The notes beneath the pieces were generated by a model. It did no database searches, was not told the origin of the DNA, and worked only from the letters and a program-made list of their open reading frames with translations. A stretch of 64,000 nucleotides of DNA. Source: CAYUIG01 sp964444685. GTDB taxonomy: Bacteria > Gemmatimonadota > Gemmatimonadetes > Longimicrobiales > RSA9. This document shows positions 8,194 to 16,894 of this stretch, one piece after another. The position numbers and the translations under genes were made by a program. Location of the stretch: contig CAYUIG010000017.1 of assembly GCA_964444685.1 (NCBI GenBank), forward strand, positions 1-64,000. Direction: 5' to 3'. Each line of letters starts with the position of its first letter. Position 1 is the stretch's first letter.

Positions 8194-9189
8194 ATGTCCA
8201 TCGCGCTGGAGCACCGATCCCAGGAGTCTCTCCTGCCGGCCCGAGCCCGCCGGGATTTCGCTGTGCTCGTTCCTGCCTACAACGAAGTCGACAACGTTCC
8301 TGAGCTGATCGCCGAGCTGAGGGCCACGTTCGAGCGCCACGGTCTCGAGGGCGAGGTCGTGCTGGTCGACGATGGCTCGACGGATGGCACGGGTGACGCC
8401 GCGCGCCGGGAGGCGGAGGGCTGGGACCGCCTGAAGGTGGTGGAGCACCGTCGCAACTTCGGGAAGACGGAAGCGTTGGTGACGGGCGTGGAGGCCACGC
8501 ACGCCGCGCGCATCGTCCTGTTCGACGCCGACCTCCAGCACGACACCGAAGAGGTGCCGCGCTTTCTCGCGAAGCTGGAAGAGGGCTGGGACATCGTGAC
8601 CGGCCGGAAGGTCGGGCACTACGAGAAGGCGATCGTCTCGCGCATCTACAACCGGCTCAGCCACTGGATCTTCCGCGTGCCGGTGTCGGACACGAACTCG
8701 ATGAAGGCGTTCCGGCGGCAGGTGATGGAGGAAGTCCGGCTGCGCCACGACTGGCACCGGTTCTTCGTGGTGCTGGCGTGGGCGCGCGGCTACTCGATGA
8801 CGGAGATCGACATCGAGCTGCGGCCGCGGCGCCACGGCGTGGCGAAGTATTCGGGCCGGAGCCGCATCCTCGTCGGACTGCTCGACCTCGTCTCGGTCGC
8901 GTTCTTCCTGTTCTTCTCGCGCAAGCCGCTCATCCTCTTCGGCCTGAGCGGCCTCGCCCTGGCCGCCACCGGCATCGTCGTCGGGATCATCACGATCGTA
9001 CTGCGCGTGGCGGGCACGATGCCGCCGTTCGGATTCCGACCGCTGCTGTATCTCGTGATCCTCCTCGAAGTGCTCGGCTTCCTGCTGTTCGGCTTCGGCT
9101 TCATCGCGGAGCTCGTCGCGCAGCAGCGGGCCGAGCTGGATGCCCTCTCGCGGCGGCTGGACGCGGCCGTGCGGCGCGACCATTCCTGA
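8194..9189 (+). CDS. Membrane-anchored family 2 glycosyltransferase (GtrB/DPM1-like)
   Basis: Predicted to transfer a sugar from a nucleotide donor to a polyprenyl phosphate at the cytoplasmic face of the membrane. The 331-residue protein has an N-terminal GT-A domain (residues about 20-235) with AVLVPAYNEVDNVPEL, the VDDGSTDGTG motif, the DXD-type site LFDADLQHD and the acceptor-site region SDTNSMKAFRR. Two strong transmembrane helices follow (about 240-265 and 285-310), then a charged tail. That layout is the GtrB/ArnC/DPM1-like type. It starts 24 nt after rpoN and opens the glycan block. The donor sugar cannot be read from the sequence. Confidence 0.88.
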   Translation: MSIALEHRSQESLLPARARRDFAVLVPAYNEVDNVPELIAELRATFERHGLEGEVVLVDDGSTDGTGDAARREAEGWDRLKVVEHRRNFGKTEALVTGVEATHAARIVLFDADLQHDTEEVPRFLAKLEEGWDIVTGRKVGHYEKAIVSRIYNRLSHWIFRVPVSDTNSMKAFRRQVMEEVRLRHDWHRFFVVLAWARGYSMTEIDIELRPRRHGVAKYSGRSRILVGLLDLVSVAFFLFFSRKPLILFGLSGLALAATGIVVGIITIVLRVAGTMPPFGFRPLLYLVILLEVLGFLLFGFGFIAELVAQQRAELDALSRRLDAAVRRDHS

Positions 9190-9193
9190 GCCG

Positions 9194-10369
9194 ATGACCG
9201 AGTCGCTGCGCACGCAGCCGGGCGGGACCGTGCGGCCGCGCGTGCTCGTCGTGATCGGCACGCGACCCGAAGGGATCAAGCTCGCCCCCGTCATCACCGC
9301 GCTGAAGGCGCGCCCCGAAGTCCAGACGGCCGTCGCGCTCACCGGACAGCACACCGACCTCGTGGACCAGGTGCTCGATGTGATGCAGCTACAGGTCGAC
9401 TACGAGCTCGGCATCATGCGCGAAGGGCAGGACCTGTACGATGTGGCCAGTGGCTGCCTCACGGGGCTGCGCCGCATCGTCACGGAGTCCCGCCCCGATC
9501 TGCTCATCGTCCAGGGCGACACGGGCAGTGTGTTCTTCGGCGCGCTGGTCGGCTTCTTCGAGCGCATGCGCATCGGCCACGTCGAGGCGGGCCTGCGCAC
9601 GGGCGACAAGTGGCGGCCGTACCCCGAGGAAGCGTTCCGGAGGCTGACGAGCGCACTCACGGATCTGCATTTCGCGCCCACGGCGCGCGCACGCGCCAAC
9701 CTGCTGCGGGAGGGGATCGCGCCGGAGACGATCTTCATCACGGGCAACACCGTGGTGGATGCGCTGGCATCGGTGGTCCGCGCGCTGCCTGAGCCGCGCG
9801 ACCCGCATCTCGTCTCGGCGCTCGCGCACGAAGGCCGACTCGTGCTGCTGACGGCGCATCGCAGGGAGTCGTTCGGCGCGCCGCTGCGCGCTGCGCTGGA
9901 AGCGGTGCGGCGCGTCGCGGATGCGTTCCCCGACATCGTCGTGCTCTATCCCGTGCACCCGAATCCGAACGTGCGTGAAGCGGTCGATGCGACGCTTGCG
10001 GGTCACGATCGCATCCTGCTCACGTCGCCGCTGGACTACTTCGACCTGCTGCACGCGCTGCGCGCGGCCGCGCTCGTGATCACGGACTCGGGCGGCATAC
10101 AGGAAGAAGCGCCCAGCTTCGGTGCGCCGGTGCTGGTGCTGCGCGAGGTGACCGAGCGACCGGAGGCGGTCGAGGCCGGTCTCGCGACGCTGGTGGGGAC
10201 GGACCCGGCCCGCATTGTCGCGGAGGCGGCGGCGCGGCTGGCGGAGGGCGGCGGTCACGCCGCGGCGAATCCGTACGGCGACGGCAGGGCAGGGGAGCGT
10301 ATCGCGGACATCGTGGTGCACGCGCTGACGGGCAGTGCGCGGCGTACCACCGACTGGCAGGGGCCTTGA
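9194..10369 (+). CDS. wecB: UDP-N-acetylglucosamine 2-epimerase (non-hydrolysing)
   Basis: Interconverts UDP-GlcNAc and UDP-ManNAc for surface polysaccharide. The 391-residue product shows family motifs VIGTRPEGIKLAPVI near the N-terminus, LIVQGDTGSVFFGAL, GHVEAGLRTGD followed by PYPEEAFRRLTSALTDLHFAPT, the ITGNTVVDAL loop, LLTAHRRES and the C-terminal ITDSGGIQEEAPSFGAPVLVLREVTERPE. Typical WecB length is about 375-385. ATG 9194 is preferred over an in-frame upstream start (9140) that would overlap the glycosyltransferase gene. Its TGA overlaps the TTG of the next gene. Confidence 0.95.
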   Translation: MTESLRTQPGGTVRPRVLVVIGTRPEGIKLAPVITALKARPEVQTAVALTGQHTDLVDQVLDVMQLQVDYELGIMREGQDLYDVASGCLTGLRRIVTESRPDLLIVQGDTGSVFFGALVGFFERMRIGHVEAGLRTGDKWRPYPEEAFRRLTSALTDLHFAPTARARANLLREGIAPETIFITGNTVVDALASVVRALPEPRDPHLVSALAHEGRLVLLTAHRRESFGAPLRAALEAVRRVADAFPDIVVLYPVHPNPNVREAVDATLAGHDRILLTSPLDYFDLLHALRAAALVITDSGGIQEEAPSFGAPVLVLREVTERPEAVEAGLATLVGTDPARIVAEAAARLAEGGGHAAANPYGDGRAGERIADIVVHALTGSARRTTDWQGP

Positions 10370-11478
10370 GGATCGTCCAGCAGTGCATCTACTTCCCGCC
10401 GGAGGTGGGCGGCCTCGAGAGCCACGTCTTCTATCTCTGCCGCGGGCTCGTGCGCCTCGGTCACGACGTGACCATGGTGACGTCGCGGTCGCTGCCGGGT
10501 GTGCCGGCACGGGAGACGATGGCCGGCGTGGATGTCGTGCGCACGTGGTTCCCCGCGCGCAATCCGCTCGGCTGGATGCTGCACACGGCCGCGTCCATCC
10601 CGCGCTTCCTCGAGGTCGCGCGCGATGCGGACATCCTGCACGCGCAGACCTTCGCGTCGGCGCCGCCCGGCATGCTCGCGAAGCGTGGCCGGCCCCTCGT
10701 GCTCACGCTCCATACATCGCACTTTCTCAAGCTCGCGAAGAAGCCGCTGTGGCGGCCCGTGCTGCGGCGCATCATCCGCGCCGCGGACTGGCTGCTCGCC
10801 GCGAGCGAGGAGATCCGCGATGTCGCACTGGATCTGTATCCGCACCCGCGGGCCGAGGCGCTGACGAACGGTGTGGATACGGAGCTCTTCCAGCCCGTCT
10901 CGCCGACGATTCCGCGGGAAGCGGGGACGTTCAGGCTCGTCGTGCCGAGGCGGCTCTTCCCGAAGAACGGCGTCGAGTACGCGGTCCGCGCGCTGCCGCT
11001 CATCCGTGCGGAAGCCGATGCGTCGATGCTGGTCGTCGGGGACGGCCCGGAGCGGCCCCGGCTGGAGGCGCTGGCGCAGAGCCTCGGTGTGGGCGACCAT
11101 GTGCGCTTCATTGGCGCCCGGCCGAACATCGAGATGCCGGGCTGGCTGTGTTCGGCCGATGTCGCGATTCTGCCGTCGCTCATGGAGGCGACGAGTGTGG
11201 CCGCGCTCGAGGCGATGAGTTGCGCCGTGCCGGTCGCGGCGTCGCGCGTGGGCGGGCTGCCGGAGATCGTGGACGAGAGCGTCGGCACGCTCTTCGAGCC
11301 GGCCGACCCCGAGGACCTCGCGCGGCGCACGCTCGCACTGCTCGAGCGGCCGGACCTGGAAACTCTGGGTCGTAACGGACGCGAGCGGGTGGTCGCGCAC
11401 TGGAGCATCGAGCGGCTGGTGCAGCGCCACGTGGAGATCTATACCGAACTGCGAAATGAACAAGCGAACGACGCGTAA
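10366..11478 (+). CDS. Family 4 (GT-B) glycosyltransferase
   Basis: Predicted cytoplasmic glycosyltransferase for surface glycan assembly. The 370-residue protein is a retaining GT4 enzyme: an N-terminal glycine loop in YFPPEVGGLESHVFYLCRGLVRLGHDVTMVT, the domain linker with LTNGVDTELFQPV, and the C-terminal nucleotide-sugar domain with VPRRLFPKNGVEYAVRALPLI, VVGDGPERPRLEALAQSLGV and the EX7E-type motif in PSLMEATSVAALEAMSCAVPVAAS. It starts with TTG 10366, overlapping the wecB stop (TTGA). Donor and acceptor are unknown; its place directly after wecB suggests the two act in the same pathway. Confidence 0.9.
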   Translation: MRIVQQCIYFPPEVGGLESHVFYLCRGLVRLGHDVTMVTSRSLPGVPARETMAGVDVVRTWFPARNPLGWMLHTAASIPRFLEVARDADILHAQTFASAPPGMLAKRGRPLVLTLHTSHFLKLAKKPLWRPVLRRIIRAADWLLAASEEIRDVALDLYPHPRAEALTNGVDTELFQPVSPTIPREAGTFRLVVPRRLFPKNGVEYAVRALPLIRAEADASMLVVGDGPERPRLEALAQSLGVGDHVRFIGARPNIEMPGWLCSADVAILPSLMEATSVAALEAMSCAVPVAASRVGGLPEIVDESVGTLFEPADPEDLARRTLALLERPDLETLGRNGRERVVAHWSIERLVQRHVEIYTELRNEQANDA

Positions 11479-13900
11479 GCCCGCGGCCACCACCGCCCCC
11501 CCGCGCGCTGCCCGGCGGGAGACCGAGCTGCCCGCGTGGCTGCCGCCGCTCGTGTTCGCGCTCGCGACCGTGCTGCTGCTGCACGAGTTCTTTTTCAACG
11601 GCGGACTGCTCCTCGGCCGCGACACGTTCGCGCTCAGCTACTTCGCGCGCGAGTTCTACACGGAGTTCGTCCGCGCCTTCGGTCGATTCCCGCTGTGGAA
11701 CCCGTATCTCCTCGGCGGGCTGCCGTTCGTCGAAGGCATGCACGGCGACATCTTCTATCCGCCCTCGCTCGCGCTCTTCTTCCTCGACGCGCGCGCCATG
11801 TGGGGCTGGAAGATGGCGCTGCACATCTTCGCCGCGGGTATGCTCGCGTACCTGTGGCTTCGGCGTTTGCGGCTCGGTCGGGGTGCTGCACTGTTCGGCG
11901 GGCTCGTCTACATGGCGGGCGCCGACCTCGTGAGCCTCCTCCATCCCGGTGGCGACGGGAAGCTGTTCGTGTCCGCGCTCGCGCCGCTGCTCTTCCTGCT
12001 CGCGGACCGCGCTGCGGCCGGCCTGCGCATTCACGAGTACGCGCTCTTCGCGCTCGCGCTCGCGATGGTGATGTTCACCTCGCACATGCAGCTCGCCTAC
12101 TTCGCCGTGTGGGGTGTGTCGCTCTGGTTCTTCTTCCTGGTCTGGCGACACTGGCGCGAGGAGCGGAGCGGCGGCCGCGCGGCTGCGCGTCTCGGATTGT
12201 TCGCGGCCGCGGGTGTGCTTGGCGTGGCCGCGTCCGCCGTCCAGTTCGTGCCGCCGCTCGAGTACCTGCGCGAGTGGTCGCACCGCAGCGAGCGCACGGT
12301 CGATGCGAATCCCGCGGAGGCGTACGCGTACTCGACGTCGTACGCGATGAACGCGGAAGAGCTGGTATCGCTCGTCGTGCCGGAGTTCCCGGGTGCCGAC
12401 CTCGTCACGGAGCAGCCGTCGCCGCGCTACTGGGGGCCGAACCCGCTCAAGTTCAACAGCGAGTATGCGGGCCTCGTTCCACTGCTGCTGATTCCGCTGC
12501 TGTTCTTCCGCCGTCGCGATCCGCGCACCTGGTTCTTCGCGGGGCTCGGTGCGCTGGCCCTGCTCTACGCGCTGGGCGCATCGACGCCGTTCTTCCGATT
12601 GTTCTACATGGTGCCGGGTGTGCGGCTCTTCCGTGCGCCGTCACTCATCATCTTCCTGTACGGCCTGTCCGTGGCGACGCTGGGCGCGTTCGCGCTCGAA
12701 AGACTCCGCGAGTGGGCGGCCGACGAGGACGGCCATCGTATCGCGCGGCGCGCGCTCTGGATCGCGGCCGGTGTGCTGCTCGCGGCGGCGCTGCTCCAGA
12801 CGGCCGGCGTGATCACCAGCGTCTGGGCGTCGCTCCGCCCGTCCGTGCAGCCCGGCGCACTCGCGGACAACATCCCTGCGATCACGCGCGGCTTCTGGAT
12901 CGCCTTCGGGCTCGCCGCATTGACTGCAGGTGCCTGGGAGCTGCGCGCCCGCGGGCTCTACGGGGCGACGACGCTCGTCTTCCTTCTGTGCGCGCTCGCG
13001 TTCGTCGACCTGTATCGCGCCGACCGCCCGTTCGTGAAGGCGACGGTGCTGCTCGGCGAGTTCCGCCGCGCCGATCCGATCTTCGAGGCGGACGCAACGA
13101 TCCGCTTCCTCCAGCAGCGGCAGGAGGAAGGCGAGGTATTCCGGGTGCTGGACCTGGGCATACTGATGCAGACGGGTCCCGCGTACGGACCGAATGTGCT
13201 GGCCGTGCACGGACTCGAGCAGATGGACGGGCATCACGGCAACGAGATCGGCCGGTGGCGGAATCTCATCGGTGCGGTCAACGACGCGCCGACGAACGTC
13301 GCGCGCACGCAGCTCCGTCTGTCCGACATGCTCAACGTCTCATATCTCATCGTCCCCGCGCAGCTGGATGATCCATCGCTCGAGGAGGTCTTCGTCGGTC
13401 CGCGTGCCGCCGTGTATCGGAGACCTGCTGCGCTGCCACGCGCGTGGCTGGTGGGCGCGGTCGAAGTGCACGAGCCGGACGCCGCGCTCGAGCGGCTGCT
13501 GGCCGAGGACTTCGATCCGCGTACGACCGCCGTCCTCGAAGAGCCGCTGCCCGACGGCGTGACGGTGGAGCCGGGGCCGGCTGGTGAGGTGGCCTGGACG
13601 GAGCGGCAGGTGGACGCGATGACGCTCCAGGTCACCACGGACCGGCCCGCACTGCTCGTCATGAGCGACAACTACTACGAAGCGTGGCATGCGGAGGTGG
13701 ATGGAAACGCCGCGCCATTGCTGCGTGCCAACTACGCGCTGCGCGCCGTGCCCGTGCCCGCGGGATCGCATACGGTGACACTGCGTTACCGATCGGACAC
13801 GCTGCGCGCATCCGCGGCCGCGTCCGCGCTGCTGCTGCTCGCGCTCGCGGCCATCGGTCTCGGCGGCTGGCTGCGCGCGCGCCGTGAGGAGAACGCGTGA
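11456..13900 (+). CDS. Large polytopic membrane protein, YfhO-like (GT-C fold candidate)
   Basis: An 814-residue protein with about a dozen predicted transmembrane segments (first at about residues 28-48, last near the C-terminus) and a soluble extracytoplasmic part at about residues 520-770. The early loop GRDTFALSYFAREFYTEFVRAFGRFPLWNPYLLGGLPF with its acidic residue and WNP motif, and the SMYNAEELVSLVVPEFPG-like loop, resemble the bacterial YfhO/DUF2079-type GT-C membrane glycosyltransferases, which use polyprenyl-phosphate sugars outside the membrane. It starts 23 nt inside the GT4 gene and overlaps the methyltransferase gene by GTGA. The family assignment is moderately certain; its substrate is unknown, though two DPM1/GtrB-like genes nearby could supply the lipid-linked sugar. 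Confidence 0.75.
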   Translation: MNKRTTRKPAATTAPPRAARRETELPAWLPPLVFALATVLLLHEFFFNGGLLLGRDTFALSYFAREFYTEFVRAFGRFPLWNPYLLGGLPFVEGMHGDIFYPPSLALFFLDARAMWGWKMALHIFAAGMLAYLWLRRLRLGRGAALFGGLVYMAGADLVSLLHPGGDGKLFVSALAPLLFLLADRAAAGLRIHEYALFALALAMVMFTSHMQLAYFAVWGVSLWFFFLVWRHWREERSGGRAAARLGLFAAAGVLGVAASAVQFVPPLEYLREWSHRSERTVDANPAEAYAYSTSYAMNAEELVSLVVPEFPGADLVTEQPSPRYWGPNPLKFNSEYAGLVPLLLIPLLFFRRRDPRTWFFAGLGALALLYALGASTPFFRLFYMVPGVRLFRAPSLIIFLYGLSVATLGAFALERLREWAADEDGHRIARRALWIAAGVLLAAALLQTAGVITSVWASLRPSVQPGALADNIPAITRGFWIAFGLAALTAGAWELRARGLYGATTLVFLLCALAFVDLYRADRPFVKATVLLGEFRRADPIFEADATIRFLQQRQEEGEVFRVLDLGILMQTGPAYGPNVLAVHGLEQMDGHHGNEIGRWRNLIGAVNDAPTNVARTQLRLSDMLNVSYLIVPAQLDDPSLEEVFVGPRAAVYRRPAALPRAWLVGAVEVHEPDAALERLLAEDFDPRTTAVLEEPLPDGVTVEPGPAGEVAWTERQVDAMTLQVTTDRPALLVMSDNYYEAWHAEVDGNAAPLLRANYALRAVPVPAGSHTVTLRYRSDTLRASAAASALLLLALAAIGLGGWLRARREENA

Positions 13901-14604
13901 CGGCTGCGTCGCCGACCGCATACGATGTCGCGGAGCACTACGACGAGTCGTATTTCGGTGACCTCGCGCAGCGCTACCGCCGGCGCAACCGCTTTGCGCG
14001 CCGGCGCATTGCCAACGTGTTCGCGCTCCTGCCGGATGTGCGCGGCCGGCGCCTGATCGATCTGGGCTGCGGCATGGGCACGTTCGCAATCGAAGCGACC
14101 CGTGCGGGTGCGCAGGGAATCGGCGTCGACCCCGCTCCGGCGGCCGTGCGCACCGCGCGCCGCGTGGCCACCGAGGAAGATGTGCCCGCGCGCTTCGTGC
14201 GCGCCGACGCCGCCGCGTTACCGTTGCGCGACGCGTGCGCTGCGGTCGCGCTCGCGGCGGACCTGACCGAACACCTCGACGACGACACGCTCGACCGCAT
14301 CCTGCGCGAGGCCGTGCGCGTGCTCGAGCCCGGCGGTTCGCTCGTGCTCTACACCCCTTCGGCGACGCACCTGTTCGAGCGCCTGCGCGCCGCCGGTACG
14401 ATGCGACAGGATCCGTCACACATCGGTGTGCGGAGCGCGGAGGAGCTGGCCGCGGCGGTCGAGCGCGCAGGGCTGAAGGTCGAGCGCGTGCGGTGGCTGC
14501 CGTCGCATCTGCCGGGCTGGAACGTGCTCGAGCGCGCGTTCGCTGCGCGCGTGCCGTTGCTGCGCCGACGGATAGGTATCGTGGCGCGGAAGGCGACGCG
14601 ATGA
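13897..14604 (+). CDS. Class I SAM-dependent methyltransferase
   Basis: A 235-residue methyltransferase of the UbiE/Methyltransf_11 type. Motif I is LIDLGCGMGTFAIEATRAGAQGIGVDPA (residues about 50-77, the SAM-binding glycine loop and the acidic end of strand 2); motif II/III is ADLTEHLDDDTLDRILREAVRVLEPGGSLVLYTPS. The substrate is not evident. Sitting between the YfhO-like protein and the LPG-synthase-like protein, it may methylate a glycan or a lipid-linked sugar. Start GTG 13897 overlaps the preceding stop (GTGA); the end overlaps the next ATG (ATGA). Confidence 0.87.
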   Translation: MTAASPTAYDVAEHYDESYFGDLAQRYRRRNRFARRRIANVFALLPDVRGRRLIDLGCGMGTFAIEATRAGAQGIGVDPAPAAVRTARRVATEEDVPARFVRADAAALPLRDACAAVALAADLTEHLDDDTLDRILREAVRVLEPGGSLVLYTPSATHLFERLRAAGTMRQDPSHIGVRSAEELAAAVERAGLKVERVRWLPSHLPGWNVLERAFAARVPLLRRRIGIVARKATR

Positions 14605-15566
14605 CGCGCGAGCGGCGGCTGCTGCTGCGCGGCGTGCAGATCGTCCTTGCCGCGCTCGTGATCTGGGGCGCGTACCGCACACTCGCACCGGAGCTACGGG
14701 GTCTGCGTTGGGAGGATCTCGCGGCGTGGCGGCCGCGTGCGCTGCCGCTGATTGCATCGCTGCTGCTCCTCACCGTGATGTACCTGATGCACGCGTGGCT
14801 CTGGCGCAGGATCATGCGCGACCTCGGCGCGCCGGCGGCGAGCGCGCGTGCGAGCCTGCGCGTCTACTTCCTCGCCAGTCTCGGCCGTTACATCCCCGGC
14901 AAGCTCTGGCAGCTCGCCGGGCTCGTCGTGCTCGCGCAGGGTGCGGGCATGCCGCGCGGTACGGCCGCGGCGGCCGCCGTGTTCGGGCAGCTGGGATTCC
15001 TGACGTCGGGACTCTTCCTCACCGCGCTGCTGCTTCCCGAATGGGCAGGCGGCACGCCTGCGTGGATCGGTGCTGCGCTTCTGACGCTGGCGGGCATCAC
15101 GATCTGGCTGCTCGCGGCTACGCCGCTCGGACACGGACTGCGCGCGCGGCTCGCGGCGTCCGGGGCGGCACTCGGCGAACGCGCGGGTGCGGCGCTCACC
15201 GTCGCCGATCGTGTGCGGCCGGCGAATGCCGCGCTCTGGGAAGCGGGCTATGCGCTCTCATGGGTCGTGTTGGGTGTTGCGTTTACCCTCTTCGTGCACG
15301 CGTTCACGCCCGTTGCGCTCGCGGATGCGCCCTGGCTCGCGGGCACCATCGCCGCGTCATACCTCGCCGGGTACGTCGTGCTGGTGGCGCCGGCGGGCGT
15401 CGGCGTACGCGAGTCGGCGCTCGCGCTCCTGCTCATGCGCGTCGTGCCCGATGCATCCGCGGCCGTGGTCATATCGATCGTGTCGCGGCTCTGGTTCACC
15501 GCTGCGGAACTCCTCCCGTTCGCGCTGCTGCCACTCCTTCCGCGCAACGCGCCCGAGGCGGTATGA
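14601..15566 (+). CDS. Lysylphosphatidylglycerol synthase TM-domain (UPF0104) family protein
   Basis: A 321-residue integral membrane protein with about eight hydrophobic segments. It shows the family hallmark of the flippase-like domain of MprF: VYFLASLGRYIPGKLWQLAGLVVLA near residues 93-117 and AASYLAGYVVLVAPAGVGVRESALALLL near 250-277. Many stand-alone members sit beside glycosyltransferases in glycan clusters and are thought to act in lipid or lipid-linked-sugar translocation; the exact role here is inferred only from context. ATG 14601 is chosen from the ATGA overlap with the methyltransferase. An ATGA overlap also links it to the next gene. Confidence 0.85.
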   Translation: MTRERRLLLRGVQIVLAALVIWGAYRTLAPELRGLRWEDLAAWRPRALPLIASLLLLTVMYLMHAWLWRRIMRDLGAPAASARASLRVYFLASLGRYIPGKLWQLAGLVVLAQGAGMPRGTAAAAAVFGQLGFLTSGLFLTALLLPEWAGGTPAWIGAALLTLAGITIWLLAATPLGHGLRARLAASGAALGERAGAALTVADRVRPANAALWEAGYALSWVVLGVAFTLFVHAFTPVALADAPWLAGTIAASYLAGYVVLVAPAGVGVRESALALLLMRVVPDASAAVVISIVSRLWFTAAELLPFALLPLLPRNAPEAV

Positions 15567-16291
15567 ACGGTACGCAGCGCGGACTGGTGATCATCCCGAC
15601 CTACGACGAGCGCGAGAACCTCGCCCGCCTCGTGCCGATGGTGCTGGCGCAGGACCCGCGGCTCGAGGTGCTGGTCGTCGATGATGCGTCGCCGGATGGA
15701 ACGGGCGAGCTCGCAGATGAGATGGCGCGTGCGGAGAAACGCATGCACGTGATCCATCGGAGCGGCAAACTGGGCCTCGGTACCGCGTACCTCGCGGGCT
15801 TCCGCTGGGGTCTCGAGCGAGGGTACGACTGGCTGTTCGAGATGGACGCGGATTTTTCCCACGATCCGAAGCATCTGCCGGAGTTCCTCGACGCGCTCGA
15901 GGAGTACGACGTGGTGACCGGGTCGCGGTACATCGGCGGTCGCGTCAACGTCGTGAACTGGCCGATCGGACGGCTGCTGCTCTCGTACTTCGCGAACGTG
16001 TACGCGCGTTGGGTCACCGGACTGCCCGTCGCGGATGCGACCGCGGGCTACAAGGGATTCCGGCGCTCCGCGCTCGAGAGCATCGATCTCGACAAGGTCG
16101 AGTCGGAAGGATACGCGTTCCAGATCGAGATGAGCTTCCGCTGCTGGAAGAAAGGTGCAAAGCTCACGGAGGTGCCGATCGTGTTCGTCGACCGGCTCTC
16201 CGGTGAATCCAAGATGTCGCGCAGCATCGTGCGCGAAGGGATCTGGAAGGTCTGGAAGTTCCGCTTCCTCGACCTCATCGGAAAGCTGTAG
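15563..16291 (+). CDS. Polyprenol monophosphomannose synthase-like GT2 (Dpm1/Ppm1 type)
   Basis: A 242-residue soluble family 2 glycosyltransferase of the bacterial polyprenol-phosphate mannose synthase type: LVIIPTYDERENL, LVVDDASPDGTGELAD, EMDADFSHDPKHLPEFL (metal-binding DAD), GSRYIGGRVNVVNWPIGRLLLS, DATAGYKGFRRSALE and FVDRLSGESKMSRSIV. It lacks the C-terminal helices of the GtrB-like gene at 8194, so it is a distinct paralogue. The product would be a polyprenyl-phosphate sugar (mannose in the family) for extracytoplasmic transferases. It overlaps the upstream gene by ATGA; the next gene starts immediately after its stop. Confidence 0.9.
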   Translation: MNGTQRGLVIIPTYDERENLARLVPMVLAQDPRLEVLVVDDASPDGTGELADEMARAEKRMHVIHRSGKLGLGTAYLAGFRWGLERGYDWLFEMDADFSHDPKHLPEFLDALEEYDVVTGSRYIGGRVNVVNWPIGRLLLSYFANVYARWVTGLPVADATAGYKGFRRSALESIDLDKVESEGYAFQIEMSFRCWKKGAKLTEVPIVFVDRLSGESKMSRSIVREGIWKVWKFRFLDLIGKL

Positions 16292-16894
16292 ATGCCCTTC
16301 GCGGACCTATTCTGGGCCTGCCCGGTCTGCGGTCGGCGCGACTCCATCCGCGCAGGGAAGGGAACGGCCGCCTGCGCGGCCTGTGGCGCGGCCTGGCGCC
16401 GCGGGAGCGGCGCGGACGTCATTCAGCGTACCACGAACGGCGTCGAGACCCGGCTGCACGCACGCGAGCTCCTGGACGGCCTCCTGCGCCTCGATCCGCT
16501 GGCGGAAGGACCTCTGCCGCCCGCACGGGTCCGCATGGCGGAGGCGTTGCCCGCGCGGCCCGTACGGCGGCGCGGGGAGCTGCTCGGCTGGGCCGAGCGC
16601 TTCGGGCCGGGCCGGGAGGGCACCCTGCGGCTCGAGGACGAGGCGCTCGTCTTCACCGGCGACGACGGCTCCGTCACCACGCTGGCGCTCGACCAGTTGA
16701 CCGGGCTCCAGCCGTCCTCGCGCAGCCTTCAGCTGAAGATGGCGGGCCGGCCCGTGCTGTCCTTCCGCCTGCTCGAGGGTTCCGTGTATGACTGGGAGCG
16801 ACGCATCCAGGCCGCGCTCCGGCGCTCGTACGCGTCACGCGGGGCAGAAATCGCGGAGTTCCAGCCCCGCGTCTGTATCTCGCGCCGCCCATGA
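16292..16894 (+). CDS. Hypothetical protein: N-terminal zinc ribbon plus PH/GRAM-like beta domain
   Basis: Function not recognised. The 200-residue protein starts with a four-cysteine ribbon (CPVCGRRDSIRAGKGTAACAACG; Cys at about 10, 13, 27, 30), a probable structural zinc site. A beta-rich C-terminal half follows (LRLEDEALVFTGDDGSVTTLALDQLTGLQPSSRSLQLKMAGRPVLSFRL, about 110-165), whose strand pattern resembles PH/GRAM-type membrane-adaptor folds, and it ends in a helix (DWERRIQAALRRSY). It sits with no gap after the Dpm1-like gene and overlaps plsC by ATGA, so it is part of the membrane-lipid/glycan operon. The PH-like call is an inference from pattern only. Confidence 0.7.
   Translation: MPFADLFWACPVCGRRDSIRAGKGTAACAACGAAWRRGSGADVIQRTTNGVETRLHARELLDGLLRLDPLAEGPLPPARVRMAEALPARPVRRRGELLGWAERFGPGREGTLRLEDEALVFTGDDGSVTTLALDQLTGLQPSSRSLQLKMAGRPVLSFRLLEGSVYDWERRIQAALRRSYASRGAEIAEFQPRVCISRRP

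Noticed and set aside
6631..9354. A 907-codon open frame on the - strand
   Set aside because: It lies opposite rpoN and the GtrB-like gene. It is Arg/His/Leu-rich with no motif and is the usual antisense shadow in GC-rich coding DNA.
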